64,000 bases of DNA from Pegoplata infirma (lineage: Eukaryota; Arthropoda; Insecta; Diptera; Anthomyiidae), in assembly GCA_963921195.1 (NCBI GenBank), contig OY992540.1, forward strand, positions 188,775,576 through 188,839,575. The letters run 5' to 3'. Both the position numbers and the translations under genes were made by a program. Below, one piece after another: positions 11,490 to 21,669 of this stretch. Position 1 is the stretch's first letter. Each line of letters opens with the position of its first letter. The notes beneath the pieces are model-generated. The model searched no databases and was not told the DNA's origin. It saw nothing but the letters and a program-made list of their open reading frames with translations.

Positions 11490-11938
11490 TAGAGTGTCCC
11501 TTATTTTGGAAAAGTTGGAAATGTTGAGACGGTACCCGCTCATTTTTTTCCTTTTGACTTAAAAATAACTGAGGAAAAATTTTACGCCCTACGACCACGC
11601 CTTCCCTACGCGACGGGGCCTTAAAGAGCGGGGCCTAAAAAATCATTTTTCCATACAAACTAAAATTTTTTTTTTGATTTTAAATTTTTTTGTTTTTAAT
11701 TATTATACTAATTGGTTAGCTTATTCACGCAAAAAATTTGATTTTGGTGAGATAAGGCTTTCAGCTCTAAAAAATTTTTCGAAAAAAAAATTTTGAGCCG
11801 TTATTTTTTTTTTTAGTTTTGACAAGCAAAGATTTTAGTTGTTATGTTGCTTTTAATGATATGTATTCAAAAAAAATATTATTCATATCTGTGTACCGTC
11901 TCAACATTTCCAACATTTCCAAAATAAGGGACACTCTA
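11490..11938. mobile_element. hAT-type MITE, 449 bp, TSD TTGCACAG
   Basis: TIR TAGAGTGTCCCTTATTTT and its inverse continue with slight gaps for about 45 bp (...GGAAATGTTGAGACGGTAC). Exact TTGCACAG duplications lie at 11482-11489 and 11939-11946. TAGNG ends and an 8-bp TSD fit hAT. It is nested in the 6.2-kb hAT-type element. Confidence 0.9.
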
Positions 11939-12318
11939 TTGCACAGGGATATTTCATAAACACGTAAAAATCAAAAACAAATTTTGTTGAATTACAATAT
12001 TGCGTGAAATTTTAATTAAATTCTGAGGAAATTAATAAAAAAAGATTCTACTATTTAATTATGTGTTAAAGTTGCACTAAATTTAAGTTTTTGTTTTTAT
12101 TTTTACGTGTTTTTAAAAAATGTGTGACTTTACAACATTTTGGGTAAATTTTATTCATAATACCGGTACGTACCGGTATCGATGTTTCGGTAACGGTTTG
12201 TTGTTACCGAAATAATCGAAAATACCGTTACCTTTACCGTTACCGTTATAAAAAATATGTAATACCAATACCGTTACCAATACCGTTATTCGTTTCGGTA
12301 GCCAACCCTGGATAAAAG

Positions 12319-12982
12319 TGTAAAATTAATGTCCAGTTTCTCTATTACGAATTTTCATTTTCGTTCGTCCAAATGACATAAAAAAATCAATTTGTGGTTC
12401 TGTATTGCGGATGTCATTTTAGTCGAACGAAAACGTAAAAGTTGTCATTTTTCTTCATATTTTTCCGTTTCTACAACACGAATTGAAATGTCAAAAACGC
12501 CAAAACCACACGAATGAAAAATACCATTCGTTAAGGAGTTTTTTGTGTAAAATTTAACAAAATAAGTGAAAAATGTGAATTTATAACAAAAAAAAGTAAT
12601 ATTAATTTATAAAATTAAAAAATGTGAATGTTTTATAACTAAATGCTTTGAAAAAAATGTGTATTAAAACAAATCAGTGAAAAAAAGACGGATTTGACCA
12701 ATTAAAAGCCACGGGTCATCATACAAATTATTGTTTTCATTTGTTTTTTATTAAAATTGTGTTAACTTTTTAGCTATAATAAATAAAAAAATCTGATTTG
12801 ATTATAATTGTGTTTTTTTTTATAAACATGAAATTTGATCAGCTGTTTTCTTTAGCTGATGTGTTGATGTTGCCACTTCGTTTAGTTTAGATAATTTTTG
12901 TATGAAAAAAATAAACAAAAACTAAAAAAAAACTTTGTGGCAATACTGTAATTTGACAAATGGTCAAGACAAACGTAACTAA
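12319..12982. other. Gene-free AT-rich stretch with weak internal repeats
   Basis: TTCGTTCGTCCAAATGAC and TGTCATTTTAGTCGAACG are imperfect inverted repeats near 12360 and 12412. No ORF or RNA gene is recognised. Confidence 0.4.
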
Positions 12983-13127
12983 GTCCAAATTCAGACAGGG
13001 CAATTTTAATTGCCGCAATTCTGATTTTATAGTGTATCAGAGAGAGAGGGAAGAATCTTATCTCTCTCTCTGATACACTAAAAAATCAGAATTGCCGCAA
13101 TTAAAATTGCCCAATATAAATTCGGTC
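12983..13127. mobile_element. Foldback mini-element, near-perfect hairpin
   Basis: GGGCAATTTTAATTGCCGC (from 12998) is repeated inverted up to 13112. The arms continue through ATTCTGATTTT and GTGTATCAGAGAGAGA to a loop of about 13 bp. A weaker inverted match extends to about 12983 and 13127. It could fold as a single strand, but nothing indicates it is a functional RNA. Confidence 0.7.
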
Positions 13128-13348
13128 TAACGAAAAAAAATAACGTAATCAAACGAAAATGTTATGGAAACTGATATCATTACGAATTCGTACGGGTAGC
13201 GTTCGTTCGTGTATTGTTTCGTCCGTTTAACAGAAACACCACATAAAACAAAGAAGCTCTTGGCGGTAAACGAAGAAAAAAACAACAGAGGAAAACAACA
13301 CGATCGAAGAAAAACTACAAAATCAAATACATTTTTAAGGGCAATTTA

Positions 13349-13502
13349 CACGTTAACTACCCTTATCTCCTATTTCCCAGTATTGGTGATACGGTTTGCC
13401 GGGTTTAAATAATTTTGTATGAAAAATTATTTGAATTTGACAATTGTTATCCTCCAATACTGGGAAATAGTAGATAAGGGTAGTCAAGGGTAGTTAACGT
13501 GT
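13349..13502. mobile_element. MITE, 154 bp, ends CACGTTAACTACCC, TSD TA
   Basis: CACGTTAACTACCCTTATC ... CCCAGTATTGG is repeated inverted at the right end, where GGGTAGT is duplicated once more. TA on both sides (13347-13348 and 13503-13504). Confidence 0.75.
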
Positions 13503-14059
13503 AATCAAGCTTTATGCTTAAAATATTTATTTTTTATTTATCATAGAAAAGATTAGAAGGTACGCAGTGTTGTATTTGATGTATTTTCCAATATGGTGGC
13601 AAAATGCTTGTTCTTCCTCATCTCACACGTATTTAATATCAAATAACATTCTTTGTTTATAAAAAATGGAATTTGTCTTTCATTTAATTAAGTTTATTAT
13701 TTATTTTGCTTTATTCAACGGTTTTTAAAGATAATACGCACTATTGATAGTTTTAAACCTTGTGTTTTTTCTTTTGTTGTTTTCTTTGTTGTTGTTCTCC
13801 TTTATGTTGCATTGTTTTTATCATAGAAAAGATTAGAAGCTACGCAGTGTTGTATTTGATGTATTTTCCAATATGGTGGCAAAATGCTTGTTCTTCCTCA
13901 TCTCACACGTATTTAATATCAAATTATATTATTTGTTTATAAAAAATGGAATTTGTCTTTCATTTAATTAAATTTATTATTTATTTTGCTTTATTCAACG
14001 TTTTTTTAAAGATAATACGCAGACGCAAAAAAAAATCTGTGTAAGATTGAGCAATCCTA

Positions 14060-14991
14060 CACGCAAAAAAAAACTTGGGTGCGATTTCATAATAAAAGGT
14101 TCCAATTTTACCAAGCAGATAGGGAGGAATCCCATTAAACAAGTTATTTTAAGATTTTGCCAAAACGCTTAGGAACATCCCAGTAAACAAAATTTTAACT
14201 ACATTTGCACAAAAATGCTTGGTAAATATTGCCATATATGTCTTATAAAAAAAACGTTAATGCTTAATAAAAATAATCAATTTTGTTTTGTATAAAAAAT
14301 AAAAGAAATTTAGTTATATTTTTTCCATTATTTATTTATTTAATATAACTAAAATTAAATACAATAAAAACAATACAATACATACAATATAATAAAATAT
14401 ATACAATACAATTATACAATATAAAATATAATATAATAAACACAAAACTTACAAATCTAAACTGCATCTTCCATCGGGCGTCGAACATAAAAAGTCGTAT
14501 ACCTAGAAAAAAAGAACAATTATTAGTTAATTAATTTCACATAAATATAAAAATAAATTTAATACAAACCTTGTCGAAATATACATGTTTGTTTATATAT
14601 TTAGTTTATTTCTTCACAAGCCCATTTGGATAGACGCTTGAAAATAGAGTTGTTAAACGAACTAGTTTAATTGAACTAGTTCAAATGAACTGCAAATTTT
14701 TTCGTACATGTATTGGGTCTCCTTTATACGCCCATGCAAAACTTTACCAAGTTTTAACAAAAATAAATCAATTTAGTAGCGGGTAATAATAAACAAGTCG
14801 TTTAGCATAATGTTTAAAAGTACTTGCAATGTGCCAAGCAAGCTTGGTAATATTTGTAAACAACATAAATATGAAATTTTAGCTTTGACAGAGGAAAACA
14901 AAACAAGGCTTGCGAAAAATCTTAAAACTCTATAGAAAAAAAATTTACCAAGCATGATTGCATAATTTTACACACGGGATTTTTTTGCGTG
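14060..14991. mobile_element. TA-flanked element with CACGCAAAAAAAAAC ends, 932 bp
   Basis: CACGCAAAAAAAAACTTGGG at the left and a ...TTTTTTTGCGTG right end, with TA on both sides (14058-14059 and 14992-14993). The interior is AT-rich with several TTGGTAA/TTACCAA motifs. It lies inside the 2.2-kb element. Confidence 0.68.
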
Positions 14992-15374
14992 TACTTGGTA
15001 AAACTTTTTTCATACCAAAAAAATTTTTTTAACAAATTTTTGCTAAAATTATGCTTGTCGATGTTAAAGTAACATAATTCATTTTTTATGTAAAATAACC
15101 AAGTAGCTTGCACAATAACGCAAATTACCTGCACAAAAATTTATCGAAAGAAAACAACAAAAAAACAAATACAGACCGCCATTTTCATTTTGTATTTTTG
15201 TGTGCGTTGTTCGTTTATTTTTTGTGTTATAAAAACGTAAAAAGGAAATTAAAATAAATTAATAAATAAAAATAAATAATTCGTTTTTAAAAAGATAAAT
15301 AAATGTAAGATAAAAGAATGCTAAAGTTAATTTTGCTTTCATCACTTAAAACACCATTCATTAAGAAAAACCAA

Positions 15375-15819
15375 TAGAGTCCCAGACGTATGTTTCGATG
15401 AATAACAAATGGAATGATAAAGTGAGTATACCCAAATTCCGAAGACACCAATAAGGTTTAATAGATTTTTAGTTAAAAATTTGTGTTTGGTAATAATTTT
15501 CTATTTTTACAGGGTACTGCTAAATACATTTTTGAAGCTATGGCGAATCCTTCACTACAATAAAGAGCGTGGACACCAGTCCTGCCTTTAGTTATAAAAT
15601 TAAAACCTAAAAACGCAAAGCCAAGGGAGTCCAGACCTGTTTTGATGAGTTACAAATGGAATGACAAAGTAAGTGCTCCTCCTTAACAAGAGACCAATGG
15701 GGTTTACCAATTTTTTAAATTAAAAATTTATGTTTTGTAATAATTTTCTATTTTTACAGGATGCTTTTAAAAAAATTCGTGAAACTATAGCGAATCCTTT
15801 ACTTCAAGAAGAAGTGTAG
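15375..15819 (+). pseudogene. Tandemly duplicated exon-intron-exon module of unknown origin
   Basis: Two copies 247 bp apart. Copy 2 reads SRPVLMSYKWNDK, then a donor GTAAGT at 15669, a 91-bp intron ending TTTTTACAG, then DAFKKIRETIANPLLQEEV and a stop at 15817-15819. Copy 1 has the same layout with donor GTGAGT at 15422, an equally long 91-bp intron, and a second exon GTAKYIFEAMANPSLQ with a stop at 15561-15563; its first exon is frame-broken. Conserved splice sites with more diverged introns suggest a captured or ancestral host gene end. I do not recognise the protein. It may also be the last exon of an otherwise lost gene. Confidence 0.45.
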
Positions 15820-16313
15820 GCAGCAGTCACTCGAGAAAATTGTACAAAAAGGGTCAGTTGGTCGGTGGTAAATTAAATCCTACACAACATTTATTATATT
15901 AATATGGATTTATTTTGTGAAAATTTTAAATTCAAAAAATATACAAATTTTTACAAAAATTTATTGAAAATTTATTTTAGCATAAATGTGGTAATTTTTA
16001 GCATTATTTTTAGTCATCTTTTCTAATAATTTTGGTATATTTCACCATATCTCTTTTGGTATATTTTACCAAGTTTTTACTTAAATAGCATTAGCATTTT
16101 CTTCAAAATTTTTTACATAAGCGTTTTGGCTAAATTACGAAAACTACTTCGTCGGTTGTAGTTTTAGCATATTATTGGTAAAATTATGCCAGATTTTTGC
16201 TCACTCCGACACAGATTTTTTTTTTGCGTGCACTATTGATAGTTTAAAACCTTTTGTTTTTACTTTTGTTGTTTTCTTTGTTGTTGTTCTCCTTTATGTT
16301 GCATTGTTTTTAT

Positions 16314-16988
16314 TAAACGTCAAAAGTTACATAATGTGCTGTCACTAATACTTATTCAAGCGAAATACGACTCTATTACACTTCTATTTTTTTCTATGAT
16401 CTTAAGTTTTTATTTGGTATATAATAAATACATTTTTATTTTGAATTCATATTTGTTTTTATTTTTAAAGTGAGGGGGTTAATTTTGGCCGGAGCTATAA
16501 ATTTTATTAATTTGTTTAATTGATATTATTACTTTTTTTTATTGTTTTTCAGTTCAATTTTTAATCACTTTTTTTAATTAGAAAATTTCTCCTTTTCTCT
16601 TATTAAATTTTTACAAATTTTTTTAATTACTATTATCATTTTTTTAATTAGAGCAAATCTAATTAACATTTTAATCGATATGAGCAATTTTTAATCAAAA
16701 CTCATTTTTTAATTTTTTATGTGAACACAAAAACATTTATATTTTTTATTAATACCAAAGAGATTCATTAACAATAAGAGAATCATTCACAATGTATGCA
16801 AGTTAATTTTTAACTTCTAGAATTGTGAGCGTTAACACTCACGTGAACTTTGTATGGTAGAACACTGATAATTATGCCAACAAAAAAGGCCTATAGTAAT
16901 TTTTAGCAGTAATCTATTGAAAAATTATTAAACTTCTTTAAATTTTTATTACATTTTGGCAAGTGAACATATTGAATTTGTAATATAT
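16314..16988. other. AT-rich gene-free stretch
   Basis: Low-complexity TTTTTAATTA-type sequence. No ORF, repeat boundary or RNA gene can be supported. Confidence 0.5.
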
Positions 16989-16990
16989 TA

Positions 16991-17513
16991 GCCCTGTTTT
17001 TTGCAGACCGGATTAAGATTAGGATTAACTCTATTTAGTTAAAAAATGGGTCAAATCAAGTCCAGAATTTTTTTAATATTTTTTTTCTGAATTTACATCC
17101 AATTAGTTAATATAAACAGGAAAAAAAATTAAGCGTTATCCAAAATGTAAAATGGCATAAATAAATTTGAGTTAATCCAAGGATTTAACTAAATTTAATT
17201 TTCATTATTTGCGTTTTGGACAAAGCTTAATTTGTTTTTCTGTTTATATTTACTAATTGTATGTAATTTCAGAAAAAAATTATAAAAAAAAAATCTGGAC
17301 TTGATTTGACCCATTTTTTAACTAATACGGCGTTCACACTTGCTGTTTTGAAGTGTTTAAGAGTGAGATGTTTAAAAAAGTCTTTGTTCTGTATCCATTA
17401 CGTTTTTATTCTGTTACTGGTGTTTTGTTAAACAACTTGTTTAAAGTCGCTAGTGTGAACTCCGTATAAATGAAGTTAATCCAAATCTTAATCCGGTCTG
17501 CAAAAAACAGGGC
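16991..17513. mobile_element. TIR element GCCCTGTTTTTTGCAGACC, TSD TA, with nested MITE A
   Basis: The left end GCCCTGTTTTTTGCAGACC is exactly inverted at the right, and the match continues with gaps through GGATTAAGATT. TA at 16989-16990 and 17514-17515. Inner arms GGGTCAAATCAAGTCCAG and CTGGACTTGATTTGACCC give it a foldback shape. A 127-bp MITE A copy sits near the right end. Confidence 0.82.
17338..17464 (+). mobile_element. MITE A copy 1
   Basis: CGGCGTTCACACTTGC ... GCTAGTGTGAACTCCG, 127 bp, with TA on both sides (17336-17337 and 17465-17466). Same family as the cluster at 39-43 kb. Its translation in one frame looks protein-like, but see the rejected items. Confidence 0.88.
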
Positions 17514-17588
17514 TATTGAATTTTAATGGTACGTCTTTGGCCTATAGGCTTATTGTACCACAAATAAATAAAATAAATAAATAAAGTA

Positions 17589-17803
17589 GATGTTTGCAGA
17601 CATAGAGAAACATAGAGGCGAAGGCGTCAAAAATTGAGTTGTCAAAGTACAACTTGTTTAAATGTATTTGTTGACTAAGTACGACTTGTAAACATGTATT
17701 GTGTGGTGAATTCACATCGACAACGTACGTGTGACATATTAGAAAAGATAGCAATATTGTTTTTTCTTTCACCTTCGCCTCTATGTTTCTCTATGTTTGC
17801 AGA
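17589..17803. repeat. Inverted repeat just upstream of TRMU
   Basis: CATAGAGAAACATAGAGGCG near 17600 recurs inverted near 17775 (CGCCTCTATGTTTCTCTATG), enclosing about 140 bp. The right arm ends 217 bp before the TRMU start codon, so the element lies in or beside the promoter. No TSD was resolved. Confidence 0.7.
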
Positions 17804-18019
17804 GTAGTGTTTCAGTGTTGTGTATGGCCATCTTTATTTTTGTAATAACTGAACGTACCTTAACTCCCAACAGCTGATATTTGTTTTTATTTGACTTGAA
17901 AGTTTCAAATAGGTTAATATTTGTCTTTAGCCAAATAATTTTAATTATTGTATATTATTCCTTCATCGGCTGCAATTGTTGATGTTAATTTAAATAAACA
18001 AATATATATTCTTGCAAAA

Positions 18020-21000
18020 ATGTTTCGCAACATAGTTGTCGGTATCTCTGGAGGAGTTGACAGTGCTGTAAGTGCATTTTTATTAAAGGAAAGAGGTGAG
18101 CACAATAAAAACAGTCCAAAAATGTAGAACTTTTATCTAGTTTGTTTTTTGTAGGTTTTAATGTTTTAGGAGTATTTATGAAAAATTGGGATGAATTTGA
18201 TGAAATGGGGCGTTGTTCTGGTGAACAAGATCTCTTGGACGCTGAGTATACATGCAACAATTTAGGTATAGAGTTGCGACAAGTGAATTACGTTAAAGAT
18301 TATTGGAATTCTGTATTTATGTAAGTTATTGAAAAAAATTTTAAAGACTGAAGTAGGTTTAAGGAAATCTAAACTAAAAAAAAAACGGTCAATCTCCCAA
18401 AAATTGTAGTGAATCTAAAAGTTCCGTCTCTTTTAAAGTAACATTTCGGGGCCTGTCACTGAGTCGATTACGTTCGGAAATAGTTTCAAAGTATTCCTCT
18501 AAAAACGTAAAACTAAATTGTTTTTCGGAATGAAACCACTTCCATGCAATTTAATTTCACTATAAATTATAAGAAATGAAGATTATACTTGTAATTCGAA
18601 GATTTAGAGGCATGTCACAGACTCAATTCCGTTCGGAAGTGGAATAAGTGGTTTACTCGTAAAACTCAAAGCAAATATTTTTTTTCGGAATGAAACCACT
18701 TTAATGCAATTCAATTCCACTTTGATTTTTGAAAGTGATTTCATTCCGAAAAAAATAATATTGGTTTTTCGTTTTAGGAGTAAACCACTTTTTTCAAATC
18801 CGAACGGAATTGAGTCTGTGACATGCCTCTTAATTTTTAATTCGCAAATTACAAATGTAATTCATAAGAGATCAACTGTAATTCGAAAAAGATCAATTGC
18901 AATAAAAAGATTCCAATTTAATTCGAAAAAGATCAATGGAAATTCAGTTGATATTTTTCGAATTACAATTGATCTTTTTCGAATTACAAATGATCTTTTT
19001 CGAATTACAATTGATCTTTTTCGAATAACAGTTGATATTTACAATTGATCTTTTTCGAATAACAGTTGATATTTTTCAAATAACAACCGATACTGAATAG
19101 GAATCCCAATTGAAATTGATCTTTTTCGAATTACAAATTGATTCTGTTCAAATTCCAATTAATCTTTTTCAAATTAAAATTGATCTTTTCCGAATTACAA
19201 GTAGAATTAAAAATGGAATCTTCGAATTACAAGTAGAAACTTCGAATTACAATTGATCTTTTTCGAATTACATCTGTAAATGGTGTAGAATCTTCGAATT
19301 ACAAGTAGAATATTCGAAGTACAAATGGTGTAAAAGGTGTAGTTATCCACTTGAAAGCTGCGTGGCAATTCGAAATAATTTCAATTGTTATTCGAAGATT
19401 TAATTTTTAATTCAAAGATTCTTATTTGTTTCAAACAATTTGCGTGGATTGTTATCAGTTCTCGGTTAGGTTAAAATTAGATCATCACACATGATCAATT
19501 ATTTTTATTTATTCTTTCCATTTATTTACAACTCATTTTTAATTAATTCAACCTAACCAAGAACTGGTAACAATGACCGTCGTCTCGTTGTAGCGAAAAA
19601 AAACCAAGGGTTCTGGTGGGAATCGAACCCACGACCCCCACAATGAAAGACTAGCACGCTACCAACTAGCCTACAGGGGCTAGTGGGTAGCGTAATTAAA
19701 TGGAAAAAATAAATAATAACCGCTTGATCAAATCGAAGATTATAATTGGTAATTTGAATATTTCATTTGAAATTTTAAAATTCCAATTGTAAGTAATTCA
19801 AAGATCACAATTGTAATTCAAAGATTACAGTTGTAATTCAAAAAACATCAACTGAATTCCGAATTACATTAAGAATCTTCATCTTCAATTGAAAGTTTCG
19901 AATTCCAAGTAGAATCTTTGAATTACAAATGAAAACTTTGATTTACAAATGAAATATTCAAATTACAAGTAGAATCTTCGAATTACAATTGATCTCTTTC
20001 GTATAACATCTGTAAATGGTGTAAACTAGTGCCTACGGTAAGCACCGTAGTACCGGGAATACCGGTATTCCCGGTTCTCGGTATTACCGGGAAATGGTAC
20101 CGGTTTCCCGGTTCTTGATTCATTCCCGGTATTCCCGGGAATACCGGTATTCCCGGTTCCGGTTCTGACGGTATTCCCGGGACTACCGGTATGTATATTT
20201 TGTAAAATTTTGTACAATTAAAATTTTTCTTTGCTTTTACCAAAAATAAAATACAAAACATGTGAAAAATACCATTTCCATTTAATTTTTTGAATTTAAG
20301 AAAAAATAGTTACATGATTTTCAAATTATTTTACAAACACAACTAAATTTTTCTGAAATACTGATTAAATAGTGGAATTGAAATATTTTATGGTATAGTA
20401 TTTTTTTTGGTTTTTGAGAACCGGTACCAGGATCAGAACCGGGAATACCGGTATTCCCGGGAATATATCTAGAACCGGGAAACCGGTACCAGAACCGGGA
20501 AACCGGTACCAGAACCGGGAATACCGGTATTACCGGGAATACCGAGAACCGGGAAATGGGGGGCACTAGTGTAAACTAATTCTACTTTATTTTTTTTTTT
20601 AACTTAATTTGTTGATTGTTTTTTTTTTGCAGAAATTTTCTTGAAGATTATCAAAATGGTTTAACGCCTAATCCAGACATACTTTGTAACAAATATATAA
20701 AATTTGATTTGTTTTATAAACATGCCATAGAAACCTTAGGATATGATGCCATTGCCACTGGACATTATGCTAAAACAAATTTTGGTTCATATTTAGAAAA
20801 TTATGAAGAAAATAAAGGTAAAAATTTAAAATATTTAATACTAGCATTAAACATATCGTTCTTTATATTAATTTTAGATGTCCGCTTACTTATACCAAAA
20901 GACAAATTTAAGGACCAAACATTCTTTCTATCAGGCATAAAAAGGAATTCCTTAATGAAAACTATGTTTCCTTTGAGTGAATTGTTAAAATCGGAGGTCA

Positions 21001-21669
21001 AAGTTATGGCTAAAAAATGTGGTTTGGAACGTTTAACCCAAAAAAAAGAAAGTACGGGAATTTGTTTTGTTGGTAATAGAGACTTTAAGGATTTTATAAA
21101 GGAGGTAATTTTGTTAGTTTAAAAAAAAAACTCTATATTTAATCTATACTATTTTTTAGTATATAACTTCGAAACCGGGGCATTTCTTGGATATTGATAC
21201 CAATGATGTGGTAGGACAGCATGAAGGTATACACCAATGGACAGTGGGACAACGCTGCCGTCTAGCTTCTTTTCTTAAGCCTTACTTTGTAGCACGAAAA
21301 GATGTTACCACAAACACAATTTATGTAGCTTCTGGTCATGATCATCCTGCCTTATTAAGTGATACTATTTTAGCCGCAAATGTCAATTGGTTATGTCAAA
21401 ATCCTTTTGTCGATCCTAATAATGTATTAAGATGTCGATTTCGTTTTCAGCATACTAAACCTTTAGTAGATTGTAGAATTTACCAAAAATCACAAGACAA
21501 CAAAATTGAGTTAGTTGTAGTACTAGATAAACCACTGAGAGCTGTAACACCAGGACAGTATGGCGTATTCTATAGTGATAACGAGTGTTTAGGTTCAGCA
21601 CGAATTATAACAACATCTAATATAAATAGTATGAAAGAAGTAGAAAATAGAACATTCGAAATTTTATAA
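18020..21669 (+). CDS. TRMU: Mitochondrial tRNA-specific 2-thiouridylase 1 (TRMU/MnmA family)
   Basis: Five exons: 18020-18095, 18155-18320, 20633-20817, 20878-21104 and 21160-21669, all with GT-AG introns and consistent phases, giving 387 residues. The family uses ATP to adenylate U34 of mitochondrial tRNA Lys, Glu and Gln and then adds sulfur. Visible: the PP-loop SGGVDS at residues 10-15 (ATP binding), NWD and GRCSGEQD, the first catalytic Cys99 in NPDILCNKYIKF, GHYAK, and the second catalytic Cys205 in STGICFVG. The C-terminal beta domain spans about 230-370. The spacing matches the Cys pair of bacterial MnmA. No clear mitochondrial presequence is seen at this start, which sits directly before the PP-loop as in fly homologues. 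Intron 2 (2.3 kb) is stuffed with repeats. The next gene, CDC45, is convergent. Confidence 0.95.
18430..18550. repeat. Half copy related to the GAGGCATGTCACAG foldback MITE
   Basis: GGGGCCTGTCACTGAGTCG, then ACGTTCGGAAATAG and TTTTTCGGAATGAAACCACTT, follow the left arm of the MITE at 18607-18829 with many substitutions. No matching right arm. In TRMU intron 2. Confidence 0.6.
18607..18829. mobile_element. Foldback MITE, 223 bp, TSD TTA
   Basis: GAGGCATGTCACAGACTCAA at the left is exactly inverted at the right, and the arms match nearly to the centre (ACCGTTCGGA, GTGGTTTACTCGTAAAAC, TTTTTCGGAATGAAACCACT). TTA at 18604-18606 and 18830-18832. A 3-bp TWA duplication suggests PIF/Harbinger. In TRMU intron 2. 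It gives the intact reference for the interrupted copy at 46027-46680. Confidence 0.85.
18840..20018. repeat. Array of degenerate AATTACAATTGATCTTTTTCG-type units
   Basis: Dozens of copies of a roughly 20-bp unit (TTCGAATTACAATTGATC and permutations, some inverted) fill 18840-19380 and 19740-20018. They are interrupted by the tRNA-like segment. This is an AT-rich minisatellite in TRMU intron 2; the 114-codon open frame across it is a by-product. Confidence 0.75.
19440..19685 (-). repeat. tRNA-like sequence with attached body (SINE-like or tRNA pseudogene)
   Basis: On the minus strand from 19681: GCCCCTGTAGGCTAGTTGG (A-box-like), a TTC-containing anticodon-like loop, and GTGGGTTCGATTCCCAC (intact T arm and B box). 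The acceptor ends do not pair (GCCCCTG against CAGAACC) and the anticodon stem is weak, so this is not a working tRNA. Downstream on the same strand the body contains an inverted pair, GTTACCAGTTCTTGG and its imperfect inverse near 19451. It is SINE-like, but no poly(A) tail is clear. Confidence 0.55.
20027..20568. mobile_element. hAT-type MITE, 542 bp, TSD GTGTAAAC, ACCGGGAATACCGG arrays
   Basis: Ends TAGTGCC and GGGCACTA; exact GTGTAAAC duplications at 20019-20026 and 20569-20576. Both ends hold arrays of GGGAATACCGGTATTCCCGG-like palindromic motifs (20045-20190 and 20425-20555), GC-rich in an AT-rich interior. TAGNG termini and an 8-bp TSD fit hAT. In TRMU intron 2, ending 64 bp before exon 3. 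Confidence 0.88.

Larger units (their letters stand above)
6073..12310. mobile_element. hAT-type element, 6.2 kb including nested insertions, TSD GATAAAAG
   Basis: Ends CAGTGTTGGCTACCG and, inverted, CAGGGTTGGCTACCG. The exact 8-bp duplication GATAAAAG lies at 6065-6072 and 12311-12318. Both ends carry dense arrays of TACCGTTACC variants (about 6080-6240 and 12165-12308). CAGNG termini plus an 8-bp TSD identify the hAT superfamily. There is no transposase. Subtracting the nested 4.27-kb and 449-bp elements leaves about 1.5 kb. Confidence 0.9.
14022..16229. mobile_element. 2.2-kb TIR element with ACGCAAAAAAAAATCTG ends, carrying an exon module
   Basis: TIR ACGCAAAAAAAAATCTGTGT and its inverse are followed by a partly matched GANTGAGCAA. 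GCA stands on both sides and occurs once in the empty copy (unit 1), giving a 3-bp TSD. TTGGTAAA/TTTACCAA motifs recur inside. No transposase is visible. It contains a nested 932-bp element and a duplicated exon-intron-exon segment. Confidence 0.78.
13541..16313. repeat. Tandem duplication of a 280-bp unit, second copy split by a 2.2-kb element
   Basis: Unit 1 is 13541-13820. Unit 2 starts at 13821, stops at 14021 and resumes at 16230, ending near 16313. The copies differ by only a few bases, so the duplication is recent. Unit 1 supplies the empty target (ATACGCA-CTATTG) for the element inserted in unit 2. Unit content is AT-rich and non-coding. Confidence 0.85.

Noticed and set aside
18704..19048. 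114-codon open frame in TRMU intron 2 with FRIT(I/N)DLF repeats
   Set aside because: It begins inside a foldback MITE and continues through an AATTACAATTGATCTTTTTCG minisatellite; the repetitive protein simply mirrors the DNA repeat.
19609..19681. A tRNA gene on the minus strand
   Set aside because: T arm and B box are good, but the acceptor stem has three mismatches and the anticodon stem is weak; kept only as tRNA-like repeat.
20026..20566. Collagen-like Gly-Ile-Pro-Gly frames (…GIPGIPVFPGIPG…)
   Set aside because: They are translations of the ACCGGGAATACCGG arrays in a hAT-type MITE with verified TSD; not a gene.
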